Assembly (NCBI GenBank): GCA_029747015.1
Contig: JAKOGI010000340.1
Location: 566,708 to 630,707 of the forward strand
Origin: Carnegiea gigantea
Lineage: Eukaryota > Streptophyta > Magnoliopsida > Caryophyllales > Cactaceae
DNA: 64,000 bases
Direction of reading: 5' to 3'
Shown: piece by piece, positions 22,612-34,550 of the stretch
Position numbering within the stretch: the stretch's first letter is position 1
How the letters are laid out: every line of letters begins with the position of its first letter
Notes under the pieces: generated by a model
Database searches by the model: none
Seen by the model: the letters and a program-made list of their open reading frames with translations, nothing else
Told to the model about the DNA's origin: nothing
Position numbers and translations under genes: made by a program

Positions 22612-23571
22612 TTACTCTTTCTGGAACAATTCAAAAGTATGATGCTCAGGATCATCTCTATTCGCATATATAGCTGAGATGAAATGATGACAAGGAATCC
22701 AAGAGATTTGCCAACTACCACAAGAACAAGTTCTGTTGCTTAAGTTTACAGCATAGGAGTCATCTGATTGTCCTTGTTTCACTTGAAAGGCATTCACCCC
22801 ATTTGGTATAGCCCTCCAACCAATAGCTTTTACTTTTTCCCCGTTAAGTTTAGCTTGTATTCTTAGACATATCACAACATCTAGTCCATCAATCTCATCT
22901 CTTTTTCTTTGTAATCTAGTCATGATAGATTCTCTAATATCCCCAAGCACAGATATGATAGGCTTATGCCTAGCAGCTAGGATGTAAGCATTAAAAACTT
23001 CACACATGTTGTTATCGATGCTATCACAGGCACCTAAACTACTGTAAAAAGCTTTACACCACCAATGAGGGTTTTTCTCTTCCAGAAATTGAGTTGCCTC
23101 CTCTGAAAATTTCTCTATCTCTTTCATTGCATCTTGAAATTGATTAATAGTTGGGAACTTAGCAATGTTCCAGCAGTGGTTCCTATGTAAGAGCCATGCA
23201 AACCTTTTTCATAAGGTTGGCATATACATGTCTAGCACAAGGCCTCTGTTCCATGCATGGCATTAAGTTGGAGATAGCCTTTAATAATTCTTACGAGCAA
23301 AAAAAAAAAAAAAGAAAGAGAAACCCACATATAGCCATACATGGAGGCAATTTTAATACAAATAGTAGGGAAAAAAGGGGGGGAGAAGAACTACATATAA
23401 TAAGGTACCTTTTATTGATCAGACATCACAGTTAAGCCAGCTCCATCAATTATGTTCAAATCCTCCATCAACGAACTTAAGAACCAACTCTATGAATTGG
23501 TGTCCTCTACCTTAACAACTGCTCAAGCACTGGGATACATCTGGTTGTTCCCATCTTTCCTAATAGTGGCA
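22612..23571 (-). pseudogene. MULE (Mutator-like) transposase, C-terminal half
   Basis: Reading leftward from 23571: ATIRKDGNNQMYP, VVKVEDTNS.SWF, GLTVMSDQ, EQRPCARHVYANLMKKV, then after a frameshift FPTINQFQDAMKEIE and the open frame 23127-22612. These are the MULE DDE core with the second Asp (SDQ) and the E of EQR. The 171-codon frame ends with a SWIM zinc finger, CSCGSWQ....PCHHF. A tract of A and AG repeats at 23300-23400 disrupts the middle. The protein would cut and rejoin Mutator-type elements, but this copy is dead. The remaining C-terminus fades toward the solo LTR at 22210. Confidence 0.8.
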
Positions 23572-24003
23572 TGTTTGTGGTATTTTTGGGTGGTGAGAAA
23601 CGGTTAAAAGTTATCCTTAGGGATGATTTATGATGAGCTTAAGATTAAATTAATTGAGATTGTGCTTTCAATTTAACTACACTAAACTATTCTAGCATGC
23701 AAATTCAATCTACTTTTTCTGGTAATGAAGTTCCAAAGCAAATATCAACAATAAACACTAAACTAACCTAACTATCATTCTCTAAGCACATTGAAAAATA
23801 CACAGCACGTAAAACCGAGGTGATCAGGGCTCGACATGGCCCGTGGCACGATATGCCACCAACGGTACACCAAAATTCCTCAAAAGATCACCCCAAAAAG
23901 AAGAACCTAAACTAAGCTACTACTAAACCTAACTAGTGTAATAAAAAGCTAAAAGAAAGAAGATTACCCATACTTTTGCATCCATTAAAGATGAAGATCA
24001 AGC
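23572..24003 (-). repeat. 3' LTR remnant
   Basis: About 430 bp align closely to 25135-25560, for example GATGATTTATGATGAGCTTAAGA..TAATT and GATCAGGGCTCGACATGGCCC. Homology stops near 24003 where gag-derived sequence begins, so the U3 end of this LTR is missing. Confidence 0.8.
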
Positions 24004-24895
24004 ACTTAGAGAGCGATCGGTGGGTTAACATTGAGAATATAAGACCATTTGGGGAGGGGGAAAGTTGGTTGGTGCTTGAGACAATACAAAACCCTAACAG
24101 ATTTTCAACAGTAGCAAATCTAGTGTCAACGTACGTGGCATCCGCCACCGTATGAACCCCTCCCTTTTGGCCATTGATCCTAACACTTAAACTCTCATCC
24201 TTAGTGGTTTCCCATTGCATGGTCATTTCTGTTAACTCTTCTAGGAAATCTCAAGCCGCAATCTCACTCTTGTTCAAGAAACCACCTTGGCACATGGGCT
24301 CCACCATGGTTCTAGTGGCTTGGCCAAGGCCCTCATAAATAATTTCACACAAACGCCAACGTTCTAGCCCATGGTGTGGACATTGAGCAAGCAGGAGCTT
24401 AAACCTTTCAAAACACTTCGAAAATAACTCTTTCTCAAGTTAGACAAAGTGGCTGATTTCATTCCTTAATTTCACAATTTCAGCATTCAGGAATTACTTT
24501 CTCAAGAAAACTCTCACAGACACACCCCATATAGAAATGGAGTTTGCCAGGAGACTATGCATCCACCTTTTCACGAAGTCTTTTGATGCAAAAGGAATGA
24601 AACATAACCTAACAATGTCTTAGGGTTAGGGCACATTAGGGAATTGCATCATCATGCATACTCCCTTAAATTGACTTAGGAATAGGTAAGCATCACCATC
24701 TCCACTGAATTTGGGAAGCATGGTTGTGTATTGAGGACTGAAACCAAATTGGACATCCTCACCAAGTTGTGGAATTTGAAAACAAGTGGGATTAGTGGAC
24801 CTCGGTGTGTAGAAGATTTGGTTAAGGCTCCTTGGAGTCAGAGGAGGAGGATGGGAGGCCATTGAGCTTGTTCCTCTGCCATTTTTTCAAAATCA
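24003..24895 (-). pseudogene. Athila-type gag, decayed
   Basis: The N-terminal frame 24862-24626 reads LGEDVQFGFSPQYTTMLPKF and then QFKGVCMMMQ, the start of the Athila Gag domain. Further pieces in broken frames include the QWETTKDESLSVRINGQ block (24226-24170) and VADATYVDTRFATVENLL, which match the end of that domain. Many stops separate them. The gene ends abruptly in the LTR remnant. It is evolutionarily close in kind to the Gag of 201-6012 but from another family, since the LTRs do not align over their length. Confidence 0.75.
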
Positions 24896-25113
24896 AGTGG
24901 TATGGATGGGTATACCAAAGTGTGGGGTGGTGGTCTTTCAACACAAATTAACCTACACAACTAGGCAACCGTGTCCAAGCAATCATTCATTCTCATTTTT
25001 CTCTTTTTATGGTTTTCTTTTTTTCATTTTTGTGGATTTTTTTTTTCAAAATGATCAAAATTAAACTATGTGTAACAATTAAGTCTAAGTCAAAAGCAAA
25101 TCTAATGTCATCA

Positions 25114-25131
25114 TCCCCAGCAACAGCGCCA
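25114..25131 (-). other. Primer-binding site, tRNA-Asp (degenerate)
   Basis: The plus strand reads TCCCCAGCAACAGCGCCA, two changes from the tRNA-Asp 3' end. Three bases separate it from the LTR at 25135. Confidence 0.85.
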
Positions 25132-25134
25132 ATT

Positions 25135-26329
25135 TGTTGGTAATACTTTTAGATGATGAGAAAGGGTTAAAAGTCATCCTCAGGATGATTTATGATGAGC
25201 TTAAGATTGACTTAATTAAGACTGTGGTTTCAATTTAACTACGCTAAACTATTCTAGCATGCAAATTCAATTTACTTTTCCTAGTGATGAAGCTCCAAAG
25301 CAAATAACAACAATAAACACTAAACTAACCTAACTGTCGTTTTCTAAGCATAATGAAAAACACATAGCATGTAAAAATGGGTTGATCAGGGCTCGACATG
25401 GCCCATGGCCACCAACAATACACCGACATTCCTCAAAAGATCACCCCAAAAAGAAGAACCTAAACTAAGCTACTATTGACCCTAGCTAGTGCAATAAAAA
25501 GGCAAAATAAAGAAGATTAGCCATACTTATGCATCCATTAAACATCAAGGTCAAGCACCGAAAGCATCACCAAGCCTTGATCAGCTCCTCTAGCCATGTT
25601 TCTTCAAGTTTGCAAGCACTTAGTCTAGCCTAATGGTGTTGATAATTAAAGAATCAAAAGAAGGGATGTTTTGACTTTTGAGAAGTGGATTTAGGTCTCA
25701 AATCCTTTGGGATTAAAACCTAAATCTCCCAATAACCCCCACTACACCAAACCCATATTTGGGAAGGATTAAGGGTGCTTAAAAGTAGAATATTTGTAGG
25801 AATTTGGGAGAGAGAATATGAGATTATGTAATAATGAAAGGAAGAAATAAGGAATTCGCAACAAATTTTATCAAATACTTAAACTTTGAAGGTTTTCCTT
25901 AATAGAGCTAAAAGAGTTCACAACACTAAGCTAGAGAGAGAAAATAGCTGCGAACCTAAGCTACCCTAAAAAAAAAGCCAAAAATCCCCGTTTAATTGCT
26001 TACATCATCACTTAAATAAAAACGACAGAGAAGAGGATGGCACAGTCATGCCCCTCAGCACGGTGCCCCCGTGCTAGGTTTTTGTCCAAGCTTCTTGTTT
26101 TGCCCTGTTCCATGGCACACTCCGTTGCTGAATTTGGCACTCCCTTGTTGTATGTGGCACTCCCTCTTAGTTGGGCTTTACAATGGGTTGGGCTTTGCTC
26201 CAAATGGATTTTTCTCTCATTTATACTTATAAAACATAAAACACCATTAATTAGCTAGTTTAGAGGTTATTTATTAGCTAAAATCTAATATAATAAAGGT
26301 CAAAACTTTGCCCAATTAAGAACCAAACA
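25135..26329 (-). repeat. 5' LTR of the nested Athila-like element
   Basis: 1195 bp from TGTTGG to CAAACA. It includes a block with GGCAC / GTGCC words (about 26038-26165), reminiscent of the GC-rich block in the LTRs at 201-1594 and 4608-6012. The short frame at 26037-26258 falls in that block and is not a gene. Confidence 0.75.
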
Positions 26330-27501
26330 TAGCAATCAATTGTCCACATATTGGAATTTTGAGGAAGCAACCATCAAGGCCTATTATGGGTCTACAACCC
26401 TCCTTCCATCCTGTTTTCAAGGCATCAAAACAAACATAAACACTTTGAAACACACCTCCGTCAAGCTTGAATTTGATAGTAGAGTCAGGGTTTGTCTTAA
26501 TCACCTCTGTTGCATAGTCTTTAGTCTTAAAAATTGATCTTTGTAATTCCCATATATCATTTCTAAAGCCATCTTTCGCGCTTGAGCACATTTGAAGAGG
26601 AAAATTTCATAATTATACTTATGCATGATAGTGTCCCTAAATTCAAGAAGCCTCAAATTTTGGAGTAATTTTAATACTATTCACATATTTCATCACTAAC
26701 CATTTAGACGTTAATCTTTTATTCTTCCTTGGCCTGTTGCAACAATGTTGTTCCACTAAGGTCTTCACCTGGAAAGACATCTTAGAATGCATCCAAGAAG
26801 TATATATGTTTCACCCACATTTTTGTTGTCCATTAGATCCTCCGCACTTGGCTACATCTTTTTCTTTTCTATTTGTGGTAAAAGTAATATCGTACCCTTG
26901 GATAATAACATAATCATTTATTGCATCCCTGAATTGTAAATGGCTTGGATACTTTTGTCCAACTTCAAAAGTATCTTTTGAGAACTAATATTGGGGTTGT
27001 AGTAGGAAACAACCTACTTTTTTCATCACTATCTTCATCACTATTTATGAGAGCTTCAAGGTCAGAACTACCACCATAGCCACTCCAATGACCATCATCA
27101 ACGCTTTTCAACATATCAATTTTATTTGTCGTCAACTCTTCTTCCAAGGCAGGTGCATTTGCCTAACCTCCTATTCATAAGATTTTTCGTCCATCCTAAA
27201 CACACTAACTGCTTTTCGAGCATCAATTACTTCTTCATCATCAGTATCTAGTTGCGCATTAGCCAAGCTATGATAGCCACTCCCACCAGAATCATAGTCA
27301 TGATCACCAATGAATTCCACTATATCTTCATTGTCAAAGCCCCTTTTGATTAGGTGGTTGTTATTGCCCATCACTCCTACTCCTAGTAAACTCCCCACAA
27401 TTTGATTCATCTACTAATAAGTCCAAAAAACCATTACTTGCAATTTTATCCTGCTCTCCATGTGAATCTCTGTGGTACATCTCAAAATTTGAATGCGACA
27501 T
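26330..27501 (-). pseudogene. MULE transposase, N-terminal half
   Basis: A plausible start is the ATG at 27499-27501 (MSHSNFEMYHRD). An acidic, Gly-rich leader follows (27410-26965, in two frames), including DHDYDSGGSGYHSLANAQ. Then comes the MuDR N-terminal domain with YPSHLQFRDAINDYVIIQGY (about 26955-26890), a region with stops, and the catalytic start GCRPIIGLDGCFLKIP..GQLIA (26430-26335), which holds the first catalytic Asp. The frame is cut exactly by the LTR element after GQLIA and resumes at 23571. Frameshifts on both sides show it was or became inactive. Confidence 0.8.
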
Positions 27502-27579
27502 TATGTAATTTTTTAAAGAAAAATATAAGGAAAAATGCCTTAATACTTTAACATGACAGGAATACAAACATTCTAATCT

Positions 27580-28160
27580 TACATTCTAATCCCAAAAATA
27601 ATTAACTTCATTGGAAAGAAATGCACCATACTAATTAGAAAATTATGAAAAAAAACAATGACAAAAATCATGAAAGGAACAACAGTAAAGAAAACAAATT
27701 ACCAAGAAGCTTTCTCTAAACAAAACCTTCACTACACCATATAAAGACATCATTTTCTGGAACAAACATTTGAGATTAGAATGCATTATCAAATTCACTA
27801 CCAATTATCAAGGAGATGTCATTAAGGAATAAAAAATAATAAAAGCAAAATTCCAACCAAGAAGTCATCAGATAATTTCAAGTTAAGAAAACAAAGATAA
27901 CTAAAAAAACAGAGACATTGCTACTTTAACAACTACATTATTAATGAAAATGCTTCTAATTCAACCACAAATAACAACAATAAGAAACCAAAATTCATGA
28001 ATCTAGTCATACAAAAATAGCAAAAGAATTGACTTAAACTTGTCAAATTTAGAATGAAGAAATCTAAACTTCATCAAAGTTCATAAAGAAAAATATATTT
28101 ATATGCAAGCAAAATTCATCAAGAACTACTATCATGAATTGATCTAAACTTGAAAATTCA
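27580..28160. other. A-rich DNA, nothing recognised
   Basis: Probably 5' flanking DNA of the MULE gene. It ends at the Copia target duplication ACTAG (28165-28169). No gene or inverted repeat was recognised. Confidence 0.4.
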
Positions 28161-28169
28161 AGAAACTAG

Positions 28170-28890
28170 TGTTGGAGTAATGGCACCCCAAAAGGGTATT
28201 CACCTACTCTATCTTTTCTTTTTGTTGTCCCACATGGAACTTTTGGGGGGTTTTTTGAAGGATTTATATATCCCACTCTCCTTATGCTTGTTGAATAAAT
28301 TGAAGCCATGTTTTAAGGGGGTTGAGGGTGTCTTGGGCTACCACAACGCGCGCGCCGCCCCCGCCTGCCCGTCTAGCCTAGGCGCGGGCCGTGGGCTATG
28401 GGCCTTATTGCTCATATTTTTTGAGGATTTTTCTTTGGACTGTTTGTGTAGCTGTCGTAAAACTAACAGTTTAATTTCCAAGCTTGACTAAGTCTTCTTC
28501 CATTAACTCTTCGGTTACCATAATCCTCTCCTATTCCTTTATTTTTTGCTCCCATTTTACTCCCCTCTTTATTGCTGTTTAATAGCTCTTTTCCTCCATC
28601 AGGCTATTATAAAAGGAGCCTTTCTGCAGCTCTGGAAGATATACAGAAAAACACAAACCTTCTCTTTTCTTCTCTTTCTTTCTTTCTTCCTGGGCAAAAG
28701 ATAGTTATACTCCATAGTCTCTCCCTCAAGTCATGAGTGAGAAGCCCGTCGTGTTAAACCTTGGGAAGCTTCTTTGCCTTAATAATTTGCACATAAGTTG
28801 GGCGAATTTAGCTTTCAAATCAGTGGTTTCATTCAAGACACAGTTCATCTCTCTGTCTTCTCAGTAGCCATTATATTATTTATTCTAACA
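28170..28890 (+). repeat. Copia LTR 1
   Basis: 721 bp. A TATAAAA box lies at 28608-28614 after a C/T-rich tract, and GAGCC follows it. The same box occurs in LTR 2 (34251-34257) and LTR 3 (37249-37255). Gag would start only 17 nt after the LTR (28908). No primer site to initiator tRNA-Met is visible in the intervening bases, so the primer is unclear. Confidence 0.85.
28608..28614 (+). promoter_or_regulatory. LTR TATA box
   Basis: TATAAAA inside a conserved GCTATTATAAAAGGAGCC context in all three LTRs. It is the likely Pol II promoter of the Copia element. Confidence 0.6.
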
Positions 28891-28907
28891 ATCTGAAAGC
28901 TAAATAA

Positions 28908-29805
28908 ATGGTTGTACCTCCAAAAACTCTCTCTGAACTCTACAAAATTGAAACTGTTAATGGAACCAATTACAAACATTGATCCTAGAAACTGCTCCTC
29001 TATTTTGAGCAACTCGAGATCAATTACATTCTCACTATTGACCTTCTTGACGACAACAAAATAACTACTGATGCTGATAATGCTGAACCTTCTACTCCTG
29101 CTGTCCCTAAAACACCTTCTATTCCACTTGATGACGCCACCAAGAAGAAGCTCAAAAAGGACAACAAATTGGCTCAGAGTTAGTTACTGAACAATATGTC
29201 CAACCCATTGATTGATCTATTTGTGAACTTCAAATCTGCGAAGATTATATGCACCAAACTAGACACAAAATATGGTTCAGACAATGCCAAAAAGAAAAAT
29301 TATGTCATCGGCAGTGGCTACAGTTCCAGATTATGGACGATAAACCAATCATGGAACAAGTTCATACTTATGAGAATCTGTGTGCTGAGGTTCTGGCGGA
29401 AGGCATGAAAATGTGCGAAATCCTTCAAGTCAATTTGTTGATCAAAAAATTTCCACCATCTTAGAATGATTATAGAAACCATCTCAAGCATAAGAAGAAA
29501 GATCTCATGCTGCAGGAACTAATCAACTACATGCGGACTAAAGAGGCAAATCGACTAAAAGATAAGATGTCTTTTCATTCGTTAAACTCTGTTAATTCTA
29601 ACTTGGTTGAATCAGCTGTGCCAACGAACAAAGATAGGTTCAAATGCAAAGGGAAGAAATTTCAGAAGCCAAACCATAATCTCAGAAACCAGGGTGCTAT
29701 CAACAAGAAAATTCAGACGCCCAAGGTAGTGTGTCACGTGTACGGCAAACCCGGACATAAGGTCTATCAATGCAATCAGCGAAAAGGCTCAGTTCAAGCC
29801 AAATA
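28908..29805 (+). pseudogene. Copia gag, copy 1
   Basis: The start MVVPPKTLSELYKIE and GTNYKH match the copia Gag N-terminus. In-frame stops appear within 30 codons (a Trp codon of the KHW block now TGA/TAG). The middle reads NPLIDLFVNFKSAKIICTKL. The zinc knuckle CHVYGKPGHKVYQC (about 29731-29772) has lost its second Cys to Tyr. Copy 2 keeps that Cys, so the loss is specific to this copy. Confidence 0.8.
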
Positions 29806-32030
29806 GAAGTCCACAATACCTATTGCCAATATTACTGAAACTGAGGACAATGAGATAATATGCGCAGCTACCACCTTGGAGGCAAATCTGGTGCACAATC
29901 TGACAAAATGGATTCCTGATTCTGGAGCTTCAAGACATTTCTATGCTAACAAATAACTTATGATCGACTTTGAAGATGTTGCTGATGGACAATTCGTCTA
30001 CATGGGCAACTCATCTACAGCTGCTGTCAGGGGTAAAGGGAAGGTTTTACTTAAGTTTACTTCTACACAAATGTTGTCTTTAAGTAATGTTTTATTTGTC
30101 CCTTCCCTTCGTAGAAATTTAGTTTCTAGTACCCTTCTTGATATTGCTGGCCCAAAAATTGCGCATGAAGCTGGCGAAGTTGTTATCATGCAAGATGGGG
30201 ATTTTGTGAGGAAGGGGTATCGTAGTAGAGGATTACTTGTTCTAAATGCTGCTGCGCAAGTTAATAATGAAATTCCTATCAATTCTGATTATATTGCTAA
30301 GTTTGTTGATTTGTGGCATGGTAGGCTTAGACATGTTAATTTTGCTTCATTAAAAAGGCCTAGGAACATGCGTTTGGTTCCAAATGTGAATACTGAAAGC
30401 TGTTCTAAGTGTCCTGTCTTTGTTGAAGCAAAATTTGCCAAGAAACTGATTAAATCAATAACTACCAGAAAAGCAGATTTGTTGGAACTTATGCATTCAG
30501 ACATAGCAGACTTTAAGAACACAATGAGTAAGGATGGAAAGAAATGGTATATCGCTTTTGTAGATGACTACTCTAGGTATACCAAGGTTTACCTTCTCAA
30601 GTCTAAAGATGAGGCTGAGGAAGTGTTCTTAAAGTACAAAGCTGAAGTTGAAAGCCAATTAGACCGAAAAATCAAGAGACTTAGGTCTAACAGAGGTGGG
30701 GAATATGATACCAATTCCTTGACTGCTTTTTGTGAGAAAAATGGCATAATACATGAGACTAGTGCCCCTTACACGCCTCAATAAAATGGTGTTGCTGAAT
30801 GGAAAAATCATACCCTTAAAGATATGATGAATGCCATGCTTGTAAAGTCTGGCTTATCTGATAACATATGGGGGGAGGCTGCCTTGGCTGCTTGTTTTAT
30901 ACTCAGTAGAGTTCCCCATAAGAAGTTAGATCTGACCCCATATAAGTTATGGAAAGGATATGTTTCTAACCTGAATTATCTGAAAGTGTGGGGGTGTTTG
31001 GCCAAAGTTGCACTGCCTAGTCATAAACATTTGAACATTGGCCCCAAGACTTTTGATGTTGTTTTCATTGGTTATGCTCAAAATAGTGCTGCATATGGAT
31101 TTATGTTATTATCTAATTTTTCTATTTCTAAATATAAAGATGCTGAATTTCTTGAGCATGTTTTCCCTTTGAAAAAGGATGTGCCTCATGTTGTGCCTAA
31201 TGTCATACCTAAACATGTGAACTTGCCTGCTTCTAGCTCTAGTGTTAGAGACTTGGTAACTGAACCTAGAAGGAGCAAGAGATAGAGGACTAAAACTAGT
31301 TTTGGCCCTGACTTTATCACTTCCTTTTTAGTAGAAGTTCTTAAGAGCTTTGATGTTGATGCATTGACTGAAGAGCTTGTGCCTCTTTTCTTACTTGAGG
31401 AAGATCCTAAAACCTACCAAGAGGCTTTGAGGTCTATAAATGCTACTTTTTGGAAAGGAGCTATTGAGAGTGAAATAGATTCCCTTGAGTCAAACAAAAC
31501 TTGGGAGCTGATTGACTTGCCTAAGGGGTGTAGACCTATTAGTAGTAAATAGATCTTCAAGAAAAAACTTAGGATGGATTGCTCTATTGAAAGGTACAAA
31601 GCTAGATTAGTTATTAGAGGCTTTGACCCAAAGAAGGGAATTGATTTCATTCATACATATTCCCCTGTGACAAAAATTGCAGCAATCAGAACTCTGGCTG
31701 CTTTAGCTACAATTCTTGATCTTGTGGTGCATCAGATGGATGTTAAAATAGATTTTCTCAATGGTGACTTAGAGGATGAGATTTATATGTCACAACCTAA
31801 GGGGTGTGAGGTTCCCGGTCAGGGAAACAAAGTATGCAAATTGGGAAAATCCCTTTATGGTCTAAAGCAAGCCCCCAAACAGTGGTACGAAAAATTTGCT
31901 AGCTCTTTAGAGAAAAATGACTTTATTGTTAATAACTCATATTCTTGTGTTTATTCTAAGATGATTGGATCTGATTATGTGATCATATGCTTATATGTGG
32001 ATGATATGCAGATTTTTGGTACCAACTTGT

Positions 32031-32290
32031 CAGGGGCGAAGGCAACGTGGGGTCAGTGGGGTCACCCGACCCCCCTCTCCAAAAAAAAAAAGTATAAGTC
32101 AGAAAATTAAAAAAATGCGAAATTGAGATATGTATTATGTTTGTGGAAGAGGAACATGAAAACTGGATAGCTTAGCGGTCTAGTACTTGGCTTTGTGTGT
32201 TGGTGGTCACGAGTTCGAACCTTCCCCTTCCCATGTTTTTGTTTTTTTTCAATTCCGACCCCCTCTCCAAATTTTCTGGCTTCGCCACTG
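32031..32290. mobile_element. 260-bp hAT-type miniature element with tRNA-like insert
   Basis: Terminal inverted repeats are CAGGGGCGAAGGC and GGCTTCGCCACTG. An exact 8-bp target duplication CAACTTGT lies at 32023-32030 and 32291-32298. Both features define hAT elements. The body has paired polypyrimidine/purine runs (ACCCCCCTCTCC near the left, GACCCCCTCTCC near the right). It has no coding capacity. It splits the Copia RT after FGTNL. Confidence 0.85.
32161..32234 (+). promoter_or_regulatory. tRNA-like Pol III promoter (A and B boxes) inside the MITE
   Basis: A-box-like TAGCTTAGCGG at 32168-32178 and B-box-like AGTTCGAACCT at 32212-32222 match the consensus at nearly all positions and are 33 nt apart, the spacing of a tRNA gene or tRNA-derived SINE. 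The acceptor and most of the T-stem do not pair, so it is not a functional tRNA gene. Confidence 0.55.
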
Positions 32291-33178
32291 CAACTTGTCT
32301 GTTATTAATGAGGCGGAAAGACTTTTGTATTATCTCTTTGAAATGAAAGATTTAGGAGAAGCAGATGTGATCTTGGGGATTAAACTTAGAAAAACCAAAA
32401 GTAGCTTTTCCTTGTGTTAGTCTCATTATATTGAGCAAATTATGAAAAGATTTAATTCTTTTGATGTGGTACCTATGAGAACTCTCTATAACTCTAGCAT
32501 ACATCTTAAGAAGAACAAAGGAGCTAGTGTGTCTCAAATTGAATATGCAAAAATAATAGGCAGTGTGATGTTTCTTATGAACTACACTCGTCCTAATATA
32601 GCATATGATGTTGCTAAACTAAGTAGGTACACTCATAACCCTACTGAGAATATTGGAATATACTTCATCGTTTGTTGAGATACCTTAGAGGTGCTATGGA
32701 TTGGTGTTTATATTTTTGTAAATTTCCTATTGTACTAGAAGATTTTTGTAATGCAAATTGGGTTGTTGATAGCAATGAAGTAAGTTCTACTAGTGGCTAT
32801 GTTTCCACATTGGGAGGAGGAGCTGCTTTATGGAAGTCTGCAAAACATATATGTATAGCTCGCTCAACCATGGAATCTGAGTTTATTGCTCTTGAGTTGG
32901 CAGGTCAAGAAGCAGAATGGATTAAGGGTCTCATGATAGACATACCATTGTGGTGGAAACAATCAACACCTATCTCCTTGCATTGTGATTCACAAGCAGC
33001 AATCAGAGTTGTGCACACCAGTGTCTATAACAGAAAAAAGAGACATATCTGTATTAGACATGGTGCGGTAGAGCAATTACTAAAGCATGGTGTTATCTCC
33101 TTGGAGTATGTGAGATCCGAGAAAAATATGGCAGACCCTCTCACAAAGGGATTGCTAAGAAGAGTAGTTCTTGAATAG

Positions 33179-33799
33179 TCAAGAGGGATGGGGCTGAAGC
33201 CCATGGAATGAAGAGGTATGGTGGATATCCATTTGTGGTCAAACGAAGCCATACTAATCTTCTAATTGCATCACTTCCTATCCCTATAGCGTGTGGTAGT
33301 ACTTGTGCTATAGAGAAGCACATTAATGAATCCATAGCCTATTATGGTAGTGCTATAGAGAAGTACTTGATGGATTCACCATCATTCTATTAAAGGTTGA
33401 GCTAACTTATGCTCTTAATAATTCTAAGCCAAAATATGGTGGTCTAAGTGTAGATAGACTGATGGAATTACCTAAGTAAGTGTGAAGGTCTAGCCGCCTT
33501 CTATAAGAGATTAGGGCTGCCTCTCTAGAGCACTTATGAGACCCGAGGTATGCGCATGGGCCTTAAAAGCGCGAGTGGTTATCGCAGAGTATACATCTTT
33601 TAGGGTTGATATGTGTCTAGAGGGCCTCATCCAAAGTTTAACAAGTTCAAGGCTAAGTTCACTTGTCAGGCTTAGCTGTTGCCCCTCTTCACTACGTATC
33701 AATTCAATCAAAAGGCATTGATATTTAAGTATCCGACCCTCCTTGCCTAGGAAATCTTTCTCATTCCTCCTTTCTTTTTGTGTGCCATTAGTAGGGGAT
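33179..33799 (+). other. Copia 3' internal non-coding region and polypurine tract
   Basis: About 620 bp follow the pol stop and contain no gene. It ends in GTAGGGGA (33791-33798), the polypurine tract next to LTR 2. The same region is repeated at 36236-36804, where the tract reads GGTAGGGCAT. Confidence 0.7.
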
Positions 33800-34533
33800 T
33801 GTTGGAGTAATGGCACCCCAAAAGGGTGTTCACTTACTCTCTCAGTCTTTTCTTTTTGTTGTCCTACATGGAACTTTTTGGGGGTGTTTTGAAGGGTTTA
33901 TATATCCCACTCTCCTTGTGCTTGTTGAATAACTTGAAGCCATATTTTTAAAGAGTTGAGGCTGTCTTGGGCTACCACATGCGTGCGTACCGCCATCGAC
34001 CGCCCGTCTGGGCTGGGTTGGGCGCGGGCCGTGGGCTGTGGGCCTTATTGCTTATATTTTTTGAGGATTTTTCTTTCGACTGTTTGCGTATAAAATGTCG
34101 TAAACCTAACGGTTTAATTTCTAAGCTTGAGTAAGTCTTCCTCCATTAACTCTTCAGTTACCATAATCCTCTCCTATTCCCTGATTTTTCGCCCCCATTT
34201 TACTCTCCTCTTTATTGCTGTTTAACAGCTCTTTTCCTCCACCAGGCTATTATAAAAGGAGCCTTTCTAAAGCTCTGGAAGATACACAGAAAACCACAAG
34301 CCTTCTCTCCTCTTCTCTTCCTTTCTTTCTTCCTGGGCAAAAGATAGTTATACTCCATAGTCTCTCCCTCGAGTGCACAAGTGAGAAGCTCTTTGTGTTA
34401 AACGTTGGGGAGCTTATTTGCCTTAACAATTTGCACCTAGGTTGGATGAATTTACTTTCTGGTTAGTAGTTTTATTCACGACACAGTTCATCTCTCTGTC
34501 TTCTCAGCTGCCATTACATTAGTTATTCTAACA
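33800..34533 (+). repeat. Copia LTR 2 (shared middle LTR)
   Basis: 734 bp. It serves as the 3' LTR of internal region 1 and the 5' LTR of region 2. It is not flanked by its own target duplication, which argues against two independent insertions. Confidence 0.85.
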
Positions 34534-34550
34534 ATCTGAAAGCTAGATAA

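Larger units (their letters stand above)
23572..26329 (-). mobile_element. Athila-like Gag-only retrotransposon, deleted, inside the MULE transposase gene
   Basis: The ends are TGTTTG and CAAACA. The flanking 5-mers TGGCA (23567-23571) and TAGCA (26330-26334) differ at one base, as expected for an old target duplication. The right LTR (5' LTR, 25135-26329) abuts a tRNA-Asp primer site. A decayed gag follows leftward and joins directly to a shortened left LTR. A deletion therefore removed the gag end, any remaining internal region, the polypurine tract and roughly two-thirds of the 3' LTR. Removing the element with one target copy restores the MULE reading QLIATIRKDGNN, which fixes the insertion point. 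Confidence 0.8.
29806..33178 (+). pseudogene. Copia pol, copy 1 (protease, integrase, RT, RNase H)
   Basis: Domain order is that of Copia. Protease DSGASRHF lies near 29920. The GAG-pre-integrase block LWHGRLRHVNFASL is at about 30311-30352. Integrase holds the first Asp in HSDIAD (near 30498), but the second catalytic position in RSNRGGEY is Asn instead of Asp. The E follows a stop in GVAEWKNH. RT includes MDVKIDFLNGDL, LYGLKQAPKQWY and the YVDDM box (31994-32008). RNase H contains STSGYVSTLGG and ARSTMESEF, and the end is NMADPLTKGLLRR. Stops, a lost catalytic residue and a MITE inserted just after YVDDM inactivate it. Confidence 0.85.

Noticed and set aside
32161..32234. Genuine tRNA gene
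   Set aside because: A and B boxes are present but the acceptor stem does not pair and the T-stem pairs only in part; called tRNA-like instead.
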